From Caulobacter sp. 17J80-11 (GTDB lineage Bacteria; Pseudomonadota; Alphaproteobacteria; Caulobacterales; Caulobacteraceae), in contig NZ_JACSJI010000017.1 of assembly GCF_014349105.1 (NCBI RefSeq), forward strand, positions 1 to 64,000: a DNA stretch of 64,000 nucleotides, read 5' to 3'. The notes beneath the pieces were generated by a model that did no database searches, was not told the DNA's origin, and worked only from the letters and a program-made list of their open reading frames with translations. Numbering within the stretch: position 1 is the stretch's first letter; the number at the start of each line of letters is the position of its first letter. Position numbers and translations under genes: made by a program. Of this stretch, positions 1-8,474 are shown in pieces.

Positions 1-60
1 GCCCGCCGCCGCGCCGGCAGCGGCCGTCCCGGCGGCGGCCGCGGCAAGCCCACGACTTGA
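1..60 (+). CDS. C-terminal tail of an Arg/Gly-rich protein (partial)
   Basis: Frame 1 is open from the first base and ends at a TGA at 58-60, giving a 19-residue basic tail rich in Arg and Gly (ends GRGKPTT). Such tails occur at the C-terminus of DEAD-box RNA helicases and other RNA-binding proteins, but nothing here identifies the family. The 5' part lies outside the window. A GC palindrome at 64-79 follows the stop but lacks a T run. Confidence 0.4.
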   Translation, partial: ARRRAGSGRPGGGRGKPTT

Positions 61-157
61 AGCCCGCCCGCGCGGGCGGCCTTGGCAAGACGTCGGGGTG
101 CGTGTAAATCGACCGTCCTCCCGCGCGAGCGGGACCGGCCAATACCCAGGCCCCGGG

Positions 158-233
158 GCCGCCTTAGCTCAGCCGGTAGAGCGGCGCATTCGTAATGCGT
201 AGGTCGCGTGTTCGAGTCACGCAGGCGGCACCA
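158..233 (+). tRNA. tRNA-Thr (anticodon CGT)
   Basis: A full cloverleaf is readable: acceptor arms GCCGCCT (158-164) and AGGCGGC (223-229), D-arm with AGCCGGTAGA, anticodon stem GCGCA/TGCGT around loop TTCGTAA, T-arm GCGTG TTCGAGT CACGC, discriminator A, and an encoded CCA at 231-233. The anticodon CGT (191-193) reads ACG, so it is a threonine tRNA. It lies at the border of a lower-GC gene island, a usual integration site, although no clear duplicated 3' end was found at the other border. Confidence 0.96.
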
Positions 234-307
234 CTTTCTTCCTTCGGATGAACCGGGCAGACAGCTTTTACGAAAGCTGCATGCTTGCAACCACAGATCA
301 ATAGAGA

Positions 308-1147
308 ATGGCGAAAGACCACGAGGTCTTATTCACCATCGATGCCCTTGGCCGGCCGCGGCAGTTCCTGCGGGCAATCGAGCGCACAAACGGCGACTTG
401 GTGCTGATCCCTCGCAAAGGCGAGTTCGGATTCGACGTCAATTCCGGCACCGGCGACGAAATAGTCAAAGTGGCCCGCCAGGAGGAGGGGCGGTATTCGG
501 TGCACGCAAGTGATGCGAGTCCACACCGCATCAATACGATCAAGTTTACCTCCCGGCGTGGTGGTCGGATCAACACTCGAGTCTACACGACCGACGCGCT
601 CAAGCAGCGCGACGGCTTCGCGCCTGTGTTCTATGTCGTCACTCCCGACCTAGCAGCTGGCAGATTCGACCTGCCTCCCAACGTCGGAAAAACCATATCA
701 ATAGGCGGTTACGACCCCACCTTTGCGCACGTGCGCTACATGGCCATGGTCTCAAACCCCAACCGGGCGTTTGATCGCGAGAAGCTCGCACTTGGCGAAA
801 GCGTCGTGGACTACGTGTTCCGGCGGTTCCGGCTCACCTTGCTCTGGACGTTCTCTCCATTTCCGACAGGACGCTTGGGCCTCCATGTTGGCTGGGAGAA
901 CAACTCCTTGCCGACCTCCGACATGCCCATTGGCACGGAGAGCTTCATGTCGTCGGCATTCGTCTATTTTTCGCTGCACGCCAACACGGTCGCGCTTGCG
1001 CCTCGCTTCGGTGCCGAGCACCCGTGGCTCGCTTTGTCCTCCCGCCACGGCTATCGCGCTCCGTTCCTACAAGCACTGGCGTTGCGGGTTGCACGAGAGC
1101 AGGCCGGGCGAGGACACCGAAGTGCTTTGTCTGAGCGAACGACCTAG
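308..1147 (+). CDS. Hypothetical protein of the tRNA-Thr island
   Basis: A 279-residue protein that I do not recognise. It has no signal peptide or clear membrane segment. The N-terminal third (MAKDHEVLFTIDALGRPRQF onward) alternates charged and beta-type segments; the middle has aromatic-rich stretches (RFRLTLLWTFSPFP; LGLHVGWENN). The start at 308 follows AATAGAG. Base composition is less GC-rich than the core genes, and codons such as ATA and TTA are more frequent, which fits recent acquisition. It converges on the ASCH gene with a 4-base overlap of the two stop codons (CTAG). Confidence 0.7.
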   Translation: MAKDHEVLFTIDALGRPRQFLRAIERTNGDLVLIPRKGEFGFDVNSGTGDEIVKVARQEEGRYSVHASDASPHRINTIKFTSRRGGRINTRVYTTDALKQRDGFAPVFYVVTPDLAAGRFDLPPNVGKTISIGGYDPTFAHVRYMAMVSNPNRAFDREKLALGESVVDYVFRRFRLTLLWTFSPFPTGRLGLHVGWENNSLPTSDMPIGTESFMSSAFVYFSLHANTVALAPRFGAEHPWLALSSRHGYRAPFLQALALRVAREQAGRGHRSALSERTT

Positions 1148-1608
1148 CCCTGGCCGAGCGCTGGTCGCATAACAGGATGCAACTCACTGTCGCACAGCCG
1201 CGCTTCCGGGGCACCCGCGCGCACCCGCCTGTAAAACTGGGGAGGCTGAAACGCGCCCCCTTCGCGCAACGATTGCAGGGAGACAGGATTCTTGAGTGCC
1301 TGGACATCCCGGATGATCAGGGCGGCACCGCGGTCCAGGCCCGCGAAATAAGTGTCGAAGGCCGGCCGAGAAATCGCGGCATGAGAACCATAGCGCGTCC
1401 AAAGTTCATCTAGCGGCGCCTCAATGACCTTTTCGATGGTCAGCACGGCTACCACTTCGCCGACCGGAAGCGTCGAATAGAGCCAAGCTCGGGTCCCGCC
1501 GTGGAGTCGGGGCGCGCGGCGCCGCAACTCGACGCCCTTCACGCCAGCTAGGATCGCCCGCGCGTACTTCGGGGAGACCGAGAGCATGATCGGATCTTCA
1601 TCGCGCAT
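1144..1608 (-). CDS. ASCH/PUA-like domain protein
   Basis: A 154-residue protein beginning with the ASCH (PUA-like fold) signature: LSVSPKYARAILAGVKGVE followed by LRRR, matching the usual IKP-(E/K)YA-x-I-x-G-x-K-x-x-EFRRR pattern. ASCH domains bind RNA or modified nucleotides and are often linked to HTH, GNAT or nuclease modules (COG4933-type proteins). A later segment, LKNPVSLQSLRE, is the common C-terminal strand-helix of the fold. The start codon overlaps the end of the upstream GNAT-PIN gene by 11 bases, so the two are translated together and probably act together. The exact role is unknown; family assignment is fairly secure. Confidence 0.8.
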   Translation of the reverse strand: MRDEDPIMLSVSPKYARAILAGVKGVELRRRAPRLHGGTRAWLYSTLPVGEVVAVLTIEKVIEAPLDELWTRYGSHAAISRPAFDTYFAGLDRGAALIIRDVQALKNPVSLQSLREGGAFQPPQFYRRVRAGAPEARLCDSELHPVMRPALGQG

Positions 1609-3736
1609 GAGGGCGTCCGAAATCGAGGATTTTTACTGCAGTCTCAAATTGGAGCATGTGGCTCTTAACGAGCTTAGTTTTGTCGGCCATGCCGAACGAT
1701 TCCATGCGCTGAAAGGACACCGGGTTCTCGAACCGCATGATATTGTCGAACCATACGGCAAGAACGGTCGTACCCTTCACTAGATCGTTCAGGGCCGAGC
1801 CCCGTACAACAGCCGCGCGCAGTAGCGCGTCGGGGGCATGGGACTTAGACACCGCCTCGGCTGACGACACGCGAGCCACCGCAATAGCCGCCCCGCGGCC
1901 GCCCTGCTTGCCCGACTCGTAGAGGATGATGGGCCGCCCTTTGACGAGATTGTGCTGGTTGGCAACGGAAGCGAAATAGACCCGTCGCGATCGAAACGCG
2001 GCCTCGGGTTTCGGCCATAGACTGAGTTGGGCCCCGCCGACCAAGTCCTCTGACCAAGTCCGGCGAATCGGAACGATGGCGACGGGACGACCGGTGAGCA
2101 GGAACAGTCCGGGGGCCGTCATAGACTCCAGGTTCGCCAAAGACACGGTGGCGGCTCGGCCATCCAGCGCAATTCCGATCTCCTGTTCGTCATCCTGGAA
2201 AGCGGGGCAGTCAGCCGGCAGAGTGAAGCCTGCGCCTCTTTGGATTCGGTCGCGTAGGATCGACCAGTTGGCGGGAGTAACTGCAGTTCCGACCGTCATC
2301 TTCCGCAAGGCGCTGCCGTTGCCGGTGCCCGCAGCCAGGAAGCCGTTGGCGATGGCGGTCCGTCGCACAACCGGCTGATCGTCCGTATGTGCCATTTCGA
2401 TGAGCGACGGCCGAGACAAACTCGAGGCACGCACGGCATGCTCGATCAGAAAGTCCAACGCGGTTGGCGTTGCTGGGTGGCGAGGGTCGGCGACAAGCAA
2501 AAGGCCTGCCGGATCGTTCGGGTCAGTGGCTGCGCGATAGGCCACGAAAGCTATCAGCGCCTTGGCCTCCCTAGCGGCGATATAGCGGAACCGCCTATCG
2601 GCAGCGTCGCGGCGCTGGAATGCCACGACAGTGCTGTCCGTCACGCCGTGCGTCTTAAGGAAGGCCAACGCTTCGGACGACAATGCCTCCTCTGTGAAGG
2701 CAAGATCGTGCTCGGCATGCCCGTTCGCTGGCAGCTCTGAAAAGGCGGGCGTCACGAAAGTGGCGAAATCCTCAGTCGACCAGATGCTGAGGCGATGCTG
2801 TTCAACGAGGTCGGCGTGAGCCCGGATAATTGCGCGCTCGCTTGTCACGAACCCCGCAGCGCCGACCAGAATGGCTTCCGCCAGATGCTTCAGATCAGAC
2901 GTGTCGTTGGGCGACAGCTGCCCGTTGCGGGCCTTATCCGCAAAGACAAGGGGAGCCAAACGCGCCGCGAGGCTTGCGACCTCCGGCTGGGAGGGGGCTG
3001 CGACGGAGGGCAGCTGCTTAGCGAAGCTTAGGACCGGATCGTCCTTGCCGATGGTTGTGCGCTGCAGCTCTTTTACGAATTCCGTGGTGACAGCGAGGCG
3101 GACCCCGCTGTTCAGCGCCGCCGCCAGAATTTTCTCGGCGGCAGCCGTCGCGCGCCGCTTGCGCGTCGCGTCGAAAAAGACGTTCAAGTCTATGAGGTAA
3201 AGGGGCTGGACGTCCGAGCTGCTGCTTGCTTCGCCGACCGGCACTGAGGGCAGCGGGCGGTAGTTGAACAGCGTCGGCGTCGACAACTCCCTGGCCCTAA
3301 CGTGGATTTGGCGATTCCGGGCCTGGCCGCCCGGCTTGGTCCGGGCAACAACGAACCCGTGATGTTCATAGACGTGGTTCGCTGGCAAATCGGCGGCGAC
3401 GTTGGCCTTGATCGAGAGATAGCCCCGCGCTTCTGCCGTCTGAATTGCCGCGCGCAACAAGCGTGTAGAAAGCTTCTGACCCCGAAACGGCTGAGCAACA
3501 AACAGCTGAACGATCCGAGCGTGCGGATAAGTTCCGCTGACCCAGATGTGTCCAGCATACTTCGAGTCTTGTGCGTCGCCCTTCAGAACAATCGTCAGTT
3601 CGCCCTTGTGAACGGCCTGATCGTAGGCCGATCCCGGAAGGAATCCCAAGGCCTCCTTGTCACTGTCCGCAGCCGCCCGGATGTCCGCAACGAAGTCCAA
3701 GATGGCTGCGGGCTTCGTCTCTATTCGGAAGGCCAT
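1598..3736 (-). CDS. GNAT / PIN / GNAT-like / ASCH-like fusion protein
   Basis: A 712-residue modular protein. Residues 1-150 are a GNAT acetyltransferase: motif A is RIVQLFVAQPFRGQ around 75-87, with a V/I-Y-E-H-x-GF close near 122-129. Residues 178-330 resemble a PIN nuclease: LIDLN with Asp183, an acidic E219, then Asp278/Asp281 and FVTSERAII in place of the usual final T-x-D. Residues 340-480 look like a second, degenerate GNAT fold. Residues 580-705 resemble an ASCH/PUA module (RRVYFAS ... RFENPVSF). An in-frame TTG at 3820 would add 28 residues, but the ATG at 3736 starts at the domain edge and is preferred; neither has a strong ribosome site. It forms an operon with the downstream ASCH gene. 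The function of the full assembly is not known to me. Confidence 0.75.
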   Translation of the reverse strand: MAFRIETKPAAILDFVADIRAAADSDKEALGFLPGSAYDQAVHKGELTIVLKGDAQDSKYAGHIWVSGTYPHARIVQLFVAQPFRGQKLSTRLLRAAIQTAEARGYLSIKANVAADLPANHVYEHHGFVVARTKPGGQARNRQIHVRARELSTPTLFNYRPLPSVPVGEASSSSDVQPLYLIDLNVFFDATRKRRATAAAEKILAAALNSGVRLAVTTEFVKELQRTTIGKDDPVLSFAKQLPSVAAPSQPEVASLAARLAPLVFADKARNGQLSPNDTSDLKHLAEAILVGAAGFVTSERAIIRAHADLVEQHRLSIWSTEDFATFVTPAFSELPANGHAEHDLAFTEEALSSEALAFLKTHGVTDSTVVAFQRRDAADRRFRYIAAREAKALIAFVAYRAATDPNDPAGLLLVADPRHPATPTALDFLIEHAVRASSLSRPSLIEMAHTDDQPVVRRTAIANGFLAAGTGNGSALRKMTVGTAVTPANWSILRDRIQRGAGFTLPADCPAFQDDEQEIGIALDGRAATVSLANLESMTAPGLFLLTGRPVAIVPIRRTWSEDLVGGAQLSLWPKPEAAFRSRRVYFASVANQHNLVKGRPIILYESGKQGGRGAAIAVARVSSAEAVSKSHAPDALLRAAVVRGSALNDLVKGTTVLAVWFDNIMRFENPVSFQRMESFGMADKTKLVKSHMLQFETAVKILDFGRPHAR

Positions 3737-3946
3737 AACGTTCTGCCGGTTTATCGACCACCACCGGTTGGCGGCAGTTTCAGCGTAAGCTGCTTCGAGT
3801 CCGCACGTCACGAGCAGCAAGCGGGCATGGTCTATGCGGCGTCCGTGGAAGCCGCGCCGGCACCATTACCAGCAACAACATGTCGGCTGGTAACCTGACC
3901 TAGCCAGCGCGGGGATACGCGAGCATCACTTCCCGACGCGCCCCGC

Positions 3947-5347
3947 CTACTTCGACAAATCCCCCACCACCGACAGGTAGTACGTGATCGCCGGCTGGAT
4001 GTTGGCGATCGGCGTGCGCTCGTTCAGGCCGTGGCTGAAGTCGTCCGAGCCCTTCAGGAAGGTCGGGCTGGCCCCGTAGGCCGGCACGTCGTGATAGCGG
4101 AACCACATGTTGTCGCTGGCTCCGGACGCCATGCTCGGGAACACCGGCACGCCCGGATAGACCTTGCCCAGGGCCTTCTTCACCGCCGCCTCGAAGTCCG
4201 CGCGCATGGGCGAGGCGTCGTTGGGGACCGAGCCCTCGGTCACGTCGGTGAAGGCGACGGCCGGGTCGGCGGCGGCGGCCTGCAGCTCGGCCATGATGTC
4301 GGCCGGCTTGTGGCCGGGGAAGATGCGGCAGTTGATGTTGGCCTCGGCCCGCTGCGGCAGGGCGTTCAGCGCGTGACCGCCGTTGATCATGGTCACCACG
4401 CAGGTGGTGCCGATCTTGCCCACCGTGGCCGGGTCGGCCCTCAGGGTGGCGATCGCCTTCTGGTCGGTCGGGTCGGCGGCGAAGGCCCGCATCGCCGCGC
4501 CGGTCTCCGGCTGCTCGTACTTCGCCGCGGCCTCGAAATAGGCCTTGGTCAGCGGGCTGAGCTCGGGCGTGAACGGCTTGGCCTGGATGCGCAACAGGGC
4601 GGCCGACAGCCGGTAGACAGCGTTGTCGGCGCGCGGCGCCGAGGAGTGGCCGCCCGGGTTGGTGACGGTCAGCTTGAAGTCGGCGTAGGTCTTCTCGGCG
4701 CCCTGCCAGGTGAAGTACAGCGGCGCGCCGGTCTTCTCGTCGAGCGAGCCGCCGCCGCCGTCGACGTTCAGCACCAGCTCGGCGTCCTTGAGCTTCTCGG
4801 CGATGATGGCGCTGGTCTTCATCGTGGTCTCCTCGTCGCCGGAGAACTCGATGATGATGGTGCGGCGCGGCTTGTAGCCCTGGCGCTTCAGCTCGATCAG
4901 CGAGGCGACGGCGATCGCCCCGTCCAGCTTCATGTCGGTCGCGCCGCGGCCGTACAGGTAGCCGTTCTCGACCACCGGGGTGAACGGATCGCGGGTCCAG
5001 TCGGCGGCCTTGGCCTCGACCACGTCCATGTGGCCGGAAATGACCAGCGGCTTCAGCTTGGGATCGCTGCCCGGCCAGCGGGCGATCAGGTAGGCGGTGT
5101 CGTCCACCGGGGCGACGGTGACGTCCTCGGCGGCGAAGCCGCCGGCGACCAGCGCGTTCCTGAACAGGGCGGCGACCTCGGGGGTCTGGTTGCCCGGGCC
5201 GGCGACCGAGCGCAGCGCGATGGCCTGCTTGGCCAGCTCCAGCGCCTGGGCCTCGGCCTGCGGATGCGCGACCGGCTTCGGCGCCGCCTGGGCGCCGGCC
5301 GCTAGGGTCAGCGCCGCGACGCCCGCCAAAAGAATCGAAGTCCGCAT
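3947..5347 (-). CDS. Exported M20 family metallopeptidase
   Basis: A 466-residue M20/M25/M40 zinc peptidase with a cleavable signal peptide (MRTSILLAGVAALTLAAGAQA). Metal and catalytic residues are in place: GHMD (His106, Asp108), GRGATDMK (Asp138), EE at 172-173, and the dimerisation-domain GGH region. Family members hydrolyse dipeptides or N-acyl amino acids; here the likely site is the periplasm. It is the first clearly core-like gene after the tRNA island, and reads toward it. Start chosen at the ATG that begins the signal peptide, with CGGGGAAA upstream. Confidence 0.9.
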   Translation of the reverse strand: MRTSILLAGVAALTLAAGAQAAPKPVAHPQAEAQALELAKQAIALRSVAGPGNQTPEVAALFRNALVAGGFAAEDVTVAPVDDTAYLIARWPGSDPKLKPLVISGHMDVVEAKAADWTRDPFTPVVENGYLYGRGATDMKLDGAIAVASLIELKRQGYKPRRTIIIEFSGDEETTMKTSAIIAEKLKDAELVLNVDGGGGSLDEKTGAPLYFTWQGAEKTYADFKLTVTNPGGHSSAPRADNAVYRLSAALLRIQAKPFTPELSPLTKAYFEAAAKYEQPETGAAMRAFAADPTDQKAIATLRADPATVGKIGTTCVVTMINGGHALNALPQRAEANINCRIFPGHKPADIMAELQAAAADPAVAFTDVTEGSVPNDASPMRADFEAAVKKALGKVYPGVPVFPSMASGASDNMWFRYHDVPAYGASPTFLKGSDDFSHGLNERTPIANIQPAITYYLSVVGDLSK

Positions 5348-5430
5348 GGTCCATTTCCCCGACTAGAACCGCGGCAGTAGAGCGCCTCGCGGGCCCGTCG
5401 GGAAGAGCCCGCGAGCGCTGGACTGAAGTC

Positions 5431-5467
5431 CAAAAAGAAAAGGCCGCCCCGCGGGCGCGGGGCGGCC
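5431..5467 (-). terminator. Intrinsic terminator of the 5.5-6.9 kb lipoprotein pair
   Basis: A perfect 11-bp stem, GGCCGCCCCGC (5442-5452) and its complement (5457-5467), with a GGGC loop. Read on the minus strand it is followed by TTTTCTTTTT, the classic intrinsic terminator layout, 22 bases after the stop of the lipoprotein gene at 5490. Confidence 0.85.
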
Positions 5468-5489
5468 GGTCGCGCCGGGGCGCGAATGC

Positions 5490-6155
5490 TCAGCCCGGCT
5501 TCTTGGCGGCTTCCTTGGTGTCGCTGTCGAACACCGACACCTGCGCCACGCCTTCGTAGGAGAAGGTGCGGGACTGGGCGCTGTCGTTGCCGACGGTCCA
5601 GCTGGCCGAGCCGGCGCCGGTGTAGGCCGTGGTCGTCGTCGTGCCGATCGCGATGGACTCATACGCCTTGCCCACCAGCTCCGGCGCGGCGGTGACCAGC
5701 ACGTAGGCGTCGCCCGGCCTGGCCCGGAACTGCACCGAATAGACGCCGCCGCGATAAAGGAACTGGTCGCGCGCGAAGGTCCGCGTCGGGGCGCCCTGTC
5801 CGTCGAGCACGGTAACCTCCGGCGCGAAGATGCGCTGGCTTTCCAGGCTGGCGCCCACGTCGAAGGTCTTGTCCTCGACGTCGGCCGGCAGGGCGTAGAC
5901 CACGTAGGGCGTCGCCTTTCCGGCCCAGGTCAGGCAGCCGGAGCCGGCCCGAACCGGGGTGGTGACGGTGTGCGCCGCCTTTTCCTTCTCGGGCGTCAGC
6001 GAGAGCGCCGCGCCCAGATCGGGCTGGGTCGGGCACCCCTGGCGGTCATAGTGGACGACGGCCGTCGGCACGATCGCCACGGACGAGGTGCCCGCGCAGG
6101 CGCCGAGCAGGCCGGCCGCCGCGGCCATGACCGAAAGGTTGAGAGTGAAGCGCAC
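5490..6155 (-). CDS. Lipoprotein, MalM-like
   Basis: A 221-residue protein with a lipoprotein signal: lipobox L-G-A-C at about residues 17-20. It is therefore predicted to be anchored in the outer or inner membrane. The middle (SQRIFAPEVTVLDGQGAPTR followed by FLYRGGVYSVQF) resembles MalM-family proteins, in which FAPSVLVLD and a beta-rich domain are typical; I regard this as a likely but unproven match. Start is a GTG with GGGGGA 4-5 bases upstream. It lies 10 bases after another lipoprotein gene and shares its terminator, so the two form an operon. Confidence 0.72.
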   Translation of the reverse strand: MRFTLNLSVMAAAAGLLGACAGTSSVAIVPTAVVHYDRQGCPTQPDLGAALSLTPEKEKAAHTVTTPVRAGSGCLTWAGKATPYVVYALPADVEDKTFDVGASLESQRIFAPEVTVLDGQGAPTRTFARDQFLYRGGVYSVQFRARPGDAYVLVTAAPELVGKAYESIAIGTTTTTAYTGAGSASWTVGNDSAQSRTFSYEGVAQVSVFDSDTKEAAKKPG

Positions 6156-6165
6156 GGCGTCCCCC

Positions 6166-6870
6166 TTAGCGCAGCAAGCCGACCGCGGTGTCGGCCACCT
6201 TGTTCAGGGCGTCCTCGATGCCGCCGGCCAGACGCGCCGGGTCGGCCAGCATGTCCTCGCGGTCCAGGAAGGCGTACTCCGGGTTGGCCGACAGGGTGAT
6301 GACGCCCTTCTGCGGATACATGCCGTTGTAGACGATCTGGTTCTCCATCAGCACCTTGGAGCTGTCGGAGGCGCTGACCAGACGCACGGTGGCCGCCACC
6401 GTCGGGCGCCACGGCTGGCCGACGCCGGCGGACAGGTAGCCGTAGTTGGTGACCACGATGTCGAGGTAGGCGTCCGGCTTGTCGCCAGCGCTGTTGTAGC
6501 TGGCCAGGTAGACGCGCTTCTGGCGGACCGCGTTCTGTTCAACCTTGGCGCGATAGCCCTGGGCGTCCAGCGAGGTGATCACGCGCTGCTCCAGGCGGGC
6601 CTCGGCGTCGAAGCCGGCGCCGGCCAGGGCGTCGTTGATGGCCTTTTCGCGGCTCTGCTGGATGGCGGCGTTCGCCAGGGCGCCGACCAGGCCGAAGTTG
6701 GAGCCGACCGAGGCGACTTCCGAGGCGGTCGCCTTCTCCGGCAGCGCGTCGTCGGCAATACCGATGGACTGAACATTGGCCGCGGCGCGGTCATAGGGCT
6801 TGCCGACGTAAGTCGAGGCGCACGCGGACAGAGACACGGCCAGACCGGCCGCGACGAGAACTTTATGCAT
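6166..6870 (-). CDS. Hypothetical lipoprotein
   Basis: A 234-residue lipoprotein: MHKVLVAAGLAVSLSACAS carries the lipobox L-S-A-C. The rest is soluble, with a DUF-type pattern of alternating helix and strand and a segment DAYLDIVVTNYGYLSAG typical of periplasmic lipoproteins of the CsgG/GNA1162-like size class, but I cannot name the family. The upstream frame stays open to 6933, yet the ATG at 6868-6870 starts the signal peptide and has GGGGG upstream. It is the first gene of a two-lipoprotein operon. Confidence 0.75.
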   Translation of the reverse strand: MHKVLVAAGLAVSLSACASTYVGKPYDRAAANVQSIGIADDALPEKATASEVASVGSNFGLVGALANAAIQQSREKAINDALAGAGFDAEARLEQRVITSLDAQGYRAKVEQNAVRQKRVYLASYNSAGDKPDAYLDIVVTNYGYLSAGVGQPWRPTVAATVRLVSASDSSKVLMENQIVYNGMYPQKGVITLSANPEYAFLDREDMLADPARLAGGIEDALNKVADTAVGLLR

Positions 6871-6967
6871 TTGAGACGATCCCCCACCGAACACCGCGAC
6901 AAATGCGCGCCGGGGCCTCGTACTGTCAAGCAATACAACCGAAGATTGCTGTTACGCGAATCCCGCC

Positions 6968-8395
6968 TCAGCGCGCCTCCAGTTCGCGCACGCCCGCGAC
7001 CAGCCGCTCGACCAGCTCGTCGACGTGCTGCGCATGGGTGCGGAAGCACAGGATCGCGCAGCGCAGATAGACGTCGCCGTCGATGCGGGTGCCGCTGACG
7101 AACACCCGCCCGTCCTGCTGCAGCCAGGCCTGCAGGGCGTGGTTGAAGACGTTCGGGTCGTGCCGCTCAGGCAGGTAGCGGAAGGCGACCACCGACAGGT
7201 CCGGCGACGGGCCCGCGTCGAAGCCCTCGATCTGCGACAGCCGCTCGTGGAAGCGCCGGGCCAGGGCCAGCTTCTCGGACAGGGCGGCGCGGAAGGCGGC
7301 GGCCCCGGCCAGCTGCAGCGGCAGCCACAGGCGCAGCGCCCGGAAGTGGCGGGTCAGCTCGGGGCCGAGATCCGAGGGCGACGGGCCGACATGGGTCTCG
7401 CTCAGCGGCTCCAGATAGGCGGCGGTGGCGGCGAAGGCGTCGTGCAGCAGCTGGCCGTCGCGAACCAGGGCCGCGCCGGTGCCGTACGGCAGGAACAGCG
7501 CCTTGTGCGGATCCAGCACCAGGCTGTCGGCCCGCTCGATGCCCTTCAGGATCGTCTGCCCCTCCGGGCACAGGTGGAACAGCCCGCCGTAGGCGCCGTC
7601 GACGTGCAGCCACACGCCGTGCCGGGCGCAGACCTCGGCGATCGCGTCCAGCGGATCGACCGAGCCGGTGTCGACCGTGCCGGCCGAGGCGACCACCAGC
7701 CAGGGGCGCAGGCCCTGCGCCTTGTCCTTCAGGATCGCGGCCTCGAGCGCTTCTGGCGACATGCGCCGGTGTTCGTCGGTCTCGATCAGGCGCAGCGGCG
7801 CGCGGCCGCGGCCGGCGATGTGCAGGGCCTTGTGCACGCAGTGGTGGGTGAAGCGGGTCTGGTAGACCGCCCCGCCGCCGTCCGGGTCGCGGGCGTCGCG
7901 GGCGGCGACCACGGCGGTGAGCGTCGCCAGACTGCCGCCCGAGGTGAGCACGCCCGCCGAGCTTTCCGGAAAGCCGACAGCCTTCGCCAGCCAGGCCACC
8001 GTGGTGTTCTCGAGCAGGGTCGCGCCCGGCCCCGCCGAGGCGAAGCCGGAATACTTGTTGGCCGTGGCCGCCAGCAGGTCGCCGAGCGCCGAATGGAACA
8101 GGCCGCCGCCGGGGATGTAGCCCATGAACCGCGGCGAGGCGGCGGTCAGGCCCGGCGCGTCCACGCAGTCGCGCACATAGGCCAGCACCTCTTCGGCCGC
8201 GCGACCCTGCTCGGGGATCAGCGCCTGGTCCCGCCGCGCCAGCGCCTCCTCGCGCGCGCGATAGGCCGGGGCGTCGGGCAGGCAGTCGTAGAAGGCCGCG
8301 ACGTGCTCGCTCACCAGCTCCAGCAGGCGCGCCCGCTCGGCCGCGTCCGGTTCGAGCGGCGCGGCCGCGCGCGCCAGGGCCTCGACGTCGGTCAT
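6968..8395 (-). CDS. PLP-dependent decarboxylase (aromatic amino acid type)
   Basis: A 475-residue group II pyridoxal-phosphate decarboxylase of the DDC/TDC family. The PLP lysine lies in VLDPHKALFLPYGTG (Lys298), preceded by the HVDGAYGG motif that holds the cofactor, and the N-terminal sequence shows SPRFMGYIPGG, typical of bacterial members. Such enzymes decarboxylate aromatic L-amino acids or related substrates in the cytoplasm; the exact substrate cannot be read from the sequence. Single-gene unit between a lipoprotein operon and a D,D-carboxypeptidase. Confidence 0.88.
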   Translation of the reverse strand: MTDVEALARAAAPLEPDAAERARLLELVSEHVAAFYDCLPDAPAYRAREEALARRDQALIPEQGRAAEEVLAYVRDCVDAPGLTAASPRFMGYIPGGGLFHSALGDLLAATANKYSGFASAGPGATLLENTTVAWLAKAVGFPESSAGVLTSGGSLATLTAVVAARDARDPDGGGAVYQTRFTHHCVHKALHIAGRGRAPLRLIETDEHRRMSPEALEAAILKDKAQGLRPWLVVASAGTVDTGSVDPLDAIAEVCARHGVWLHVDGAYGGLFHLCPEGQTILKGIERADSLVLDPHKALFLPYGTGAALVRDGQLLHDAFAATAAYLEPLSETHVGPSPSDLGPELTRHFRALRLWLPLQLAGAAAFRAALSEKLALARRFHERLSQIEGFDAGPSPDLSVVAFRYLPERHDPNVFNHALQAWLQQDGRVFVSGTRIDGDVYLRCAILCFRTHAQHVDELVERLVAGVRELEAR

Positions 8396-8474
8396 GGGAT
8401 CAGCCTCCGGTACGCGCTTCAGATCGCCCGCAGGCCGTAAGCGGCGTCCCCGCCGGTTGGCAAGCGTGGTCGCG

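Noticed and set aside
230-3860. Direct repeat of the tRNA-Thr 3' end as an att site
   Set aside because: Only short matches (GGCACCA near 3851-3858) were found; no integrase gene is visible, so site-specific integration is not shown.
3900-5354. A 484-residue open frame on the same strand as the M20 peptidase gene
   Set aside because: It lies in another frame of the peptidase, has very high Arg and Gly content and no domain; typical for high-GC DNA.
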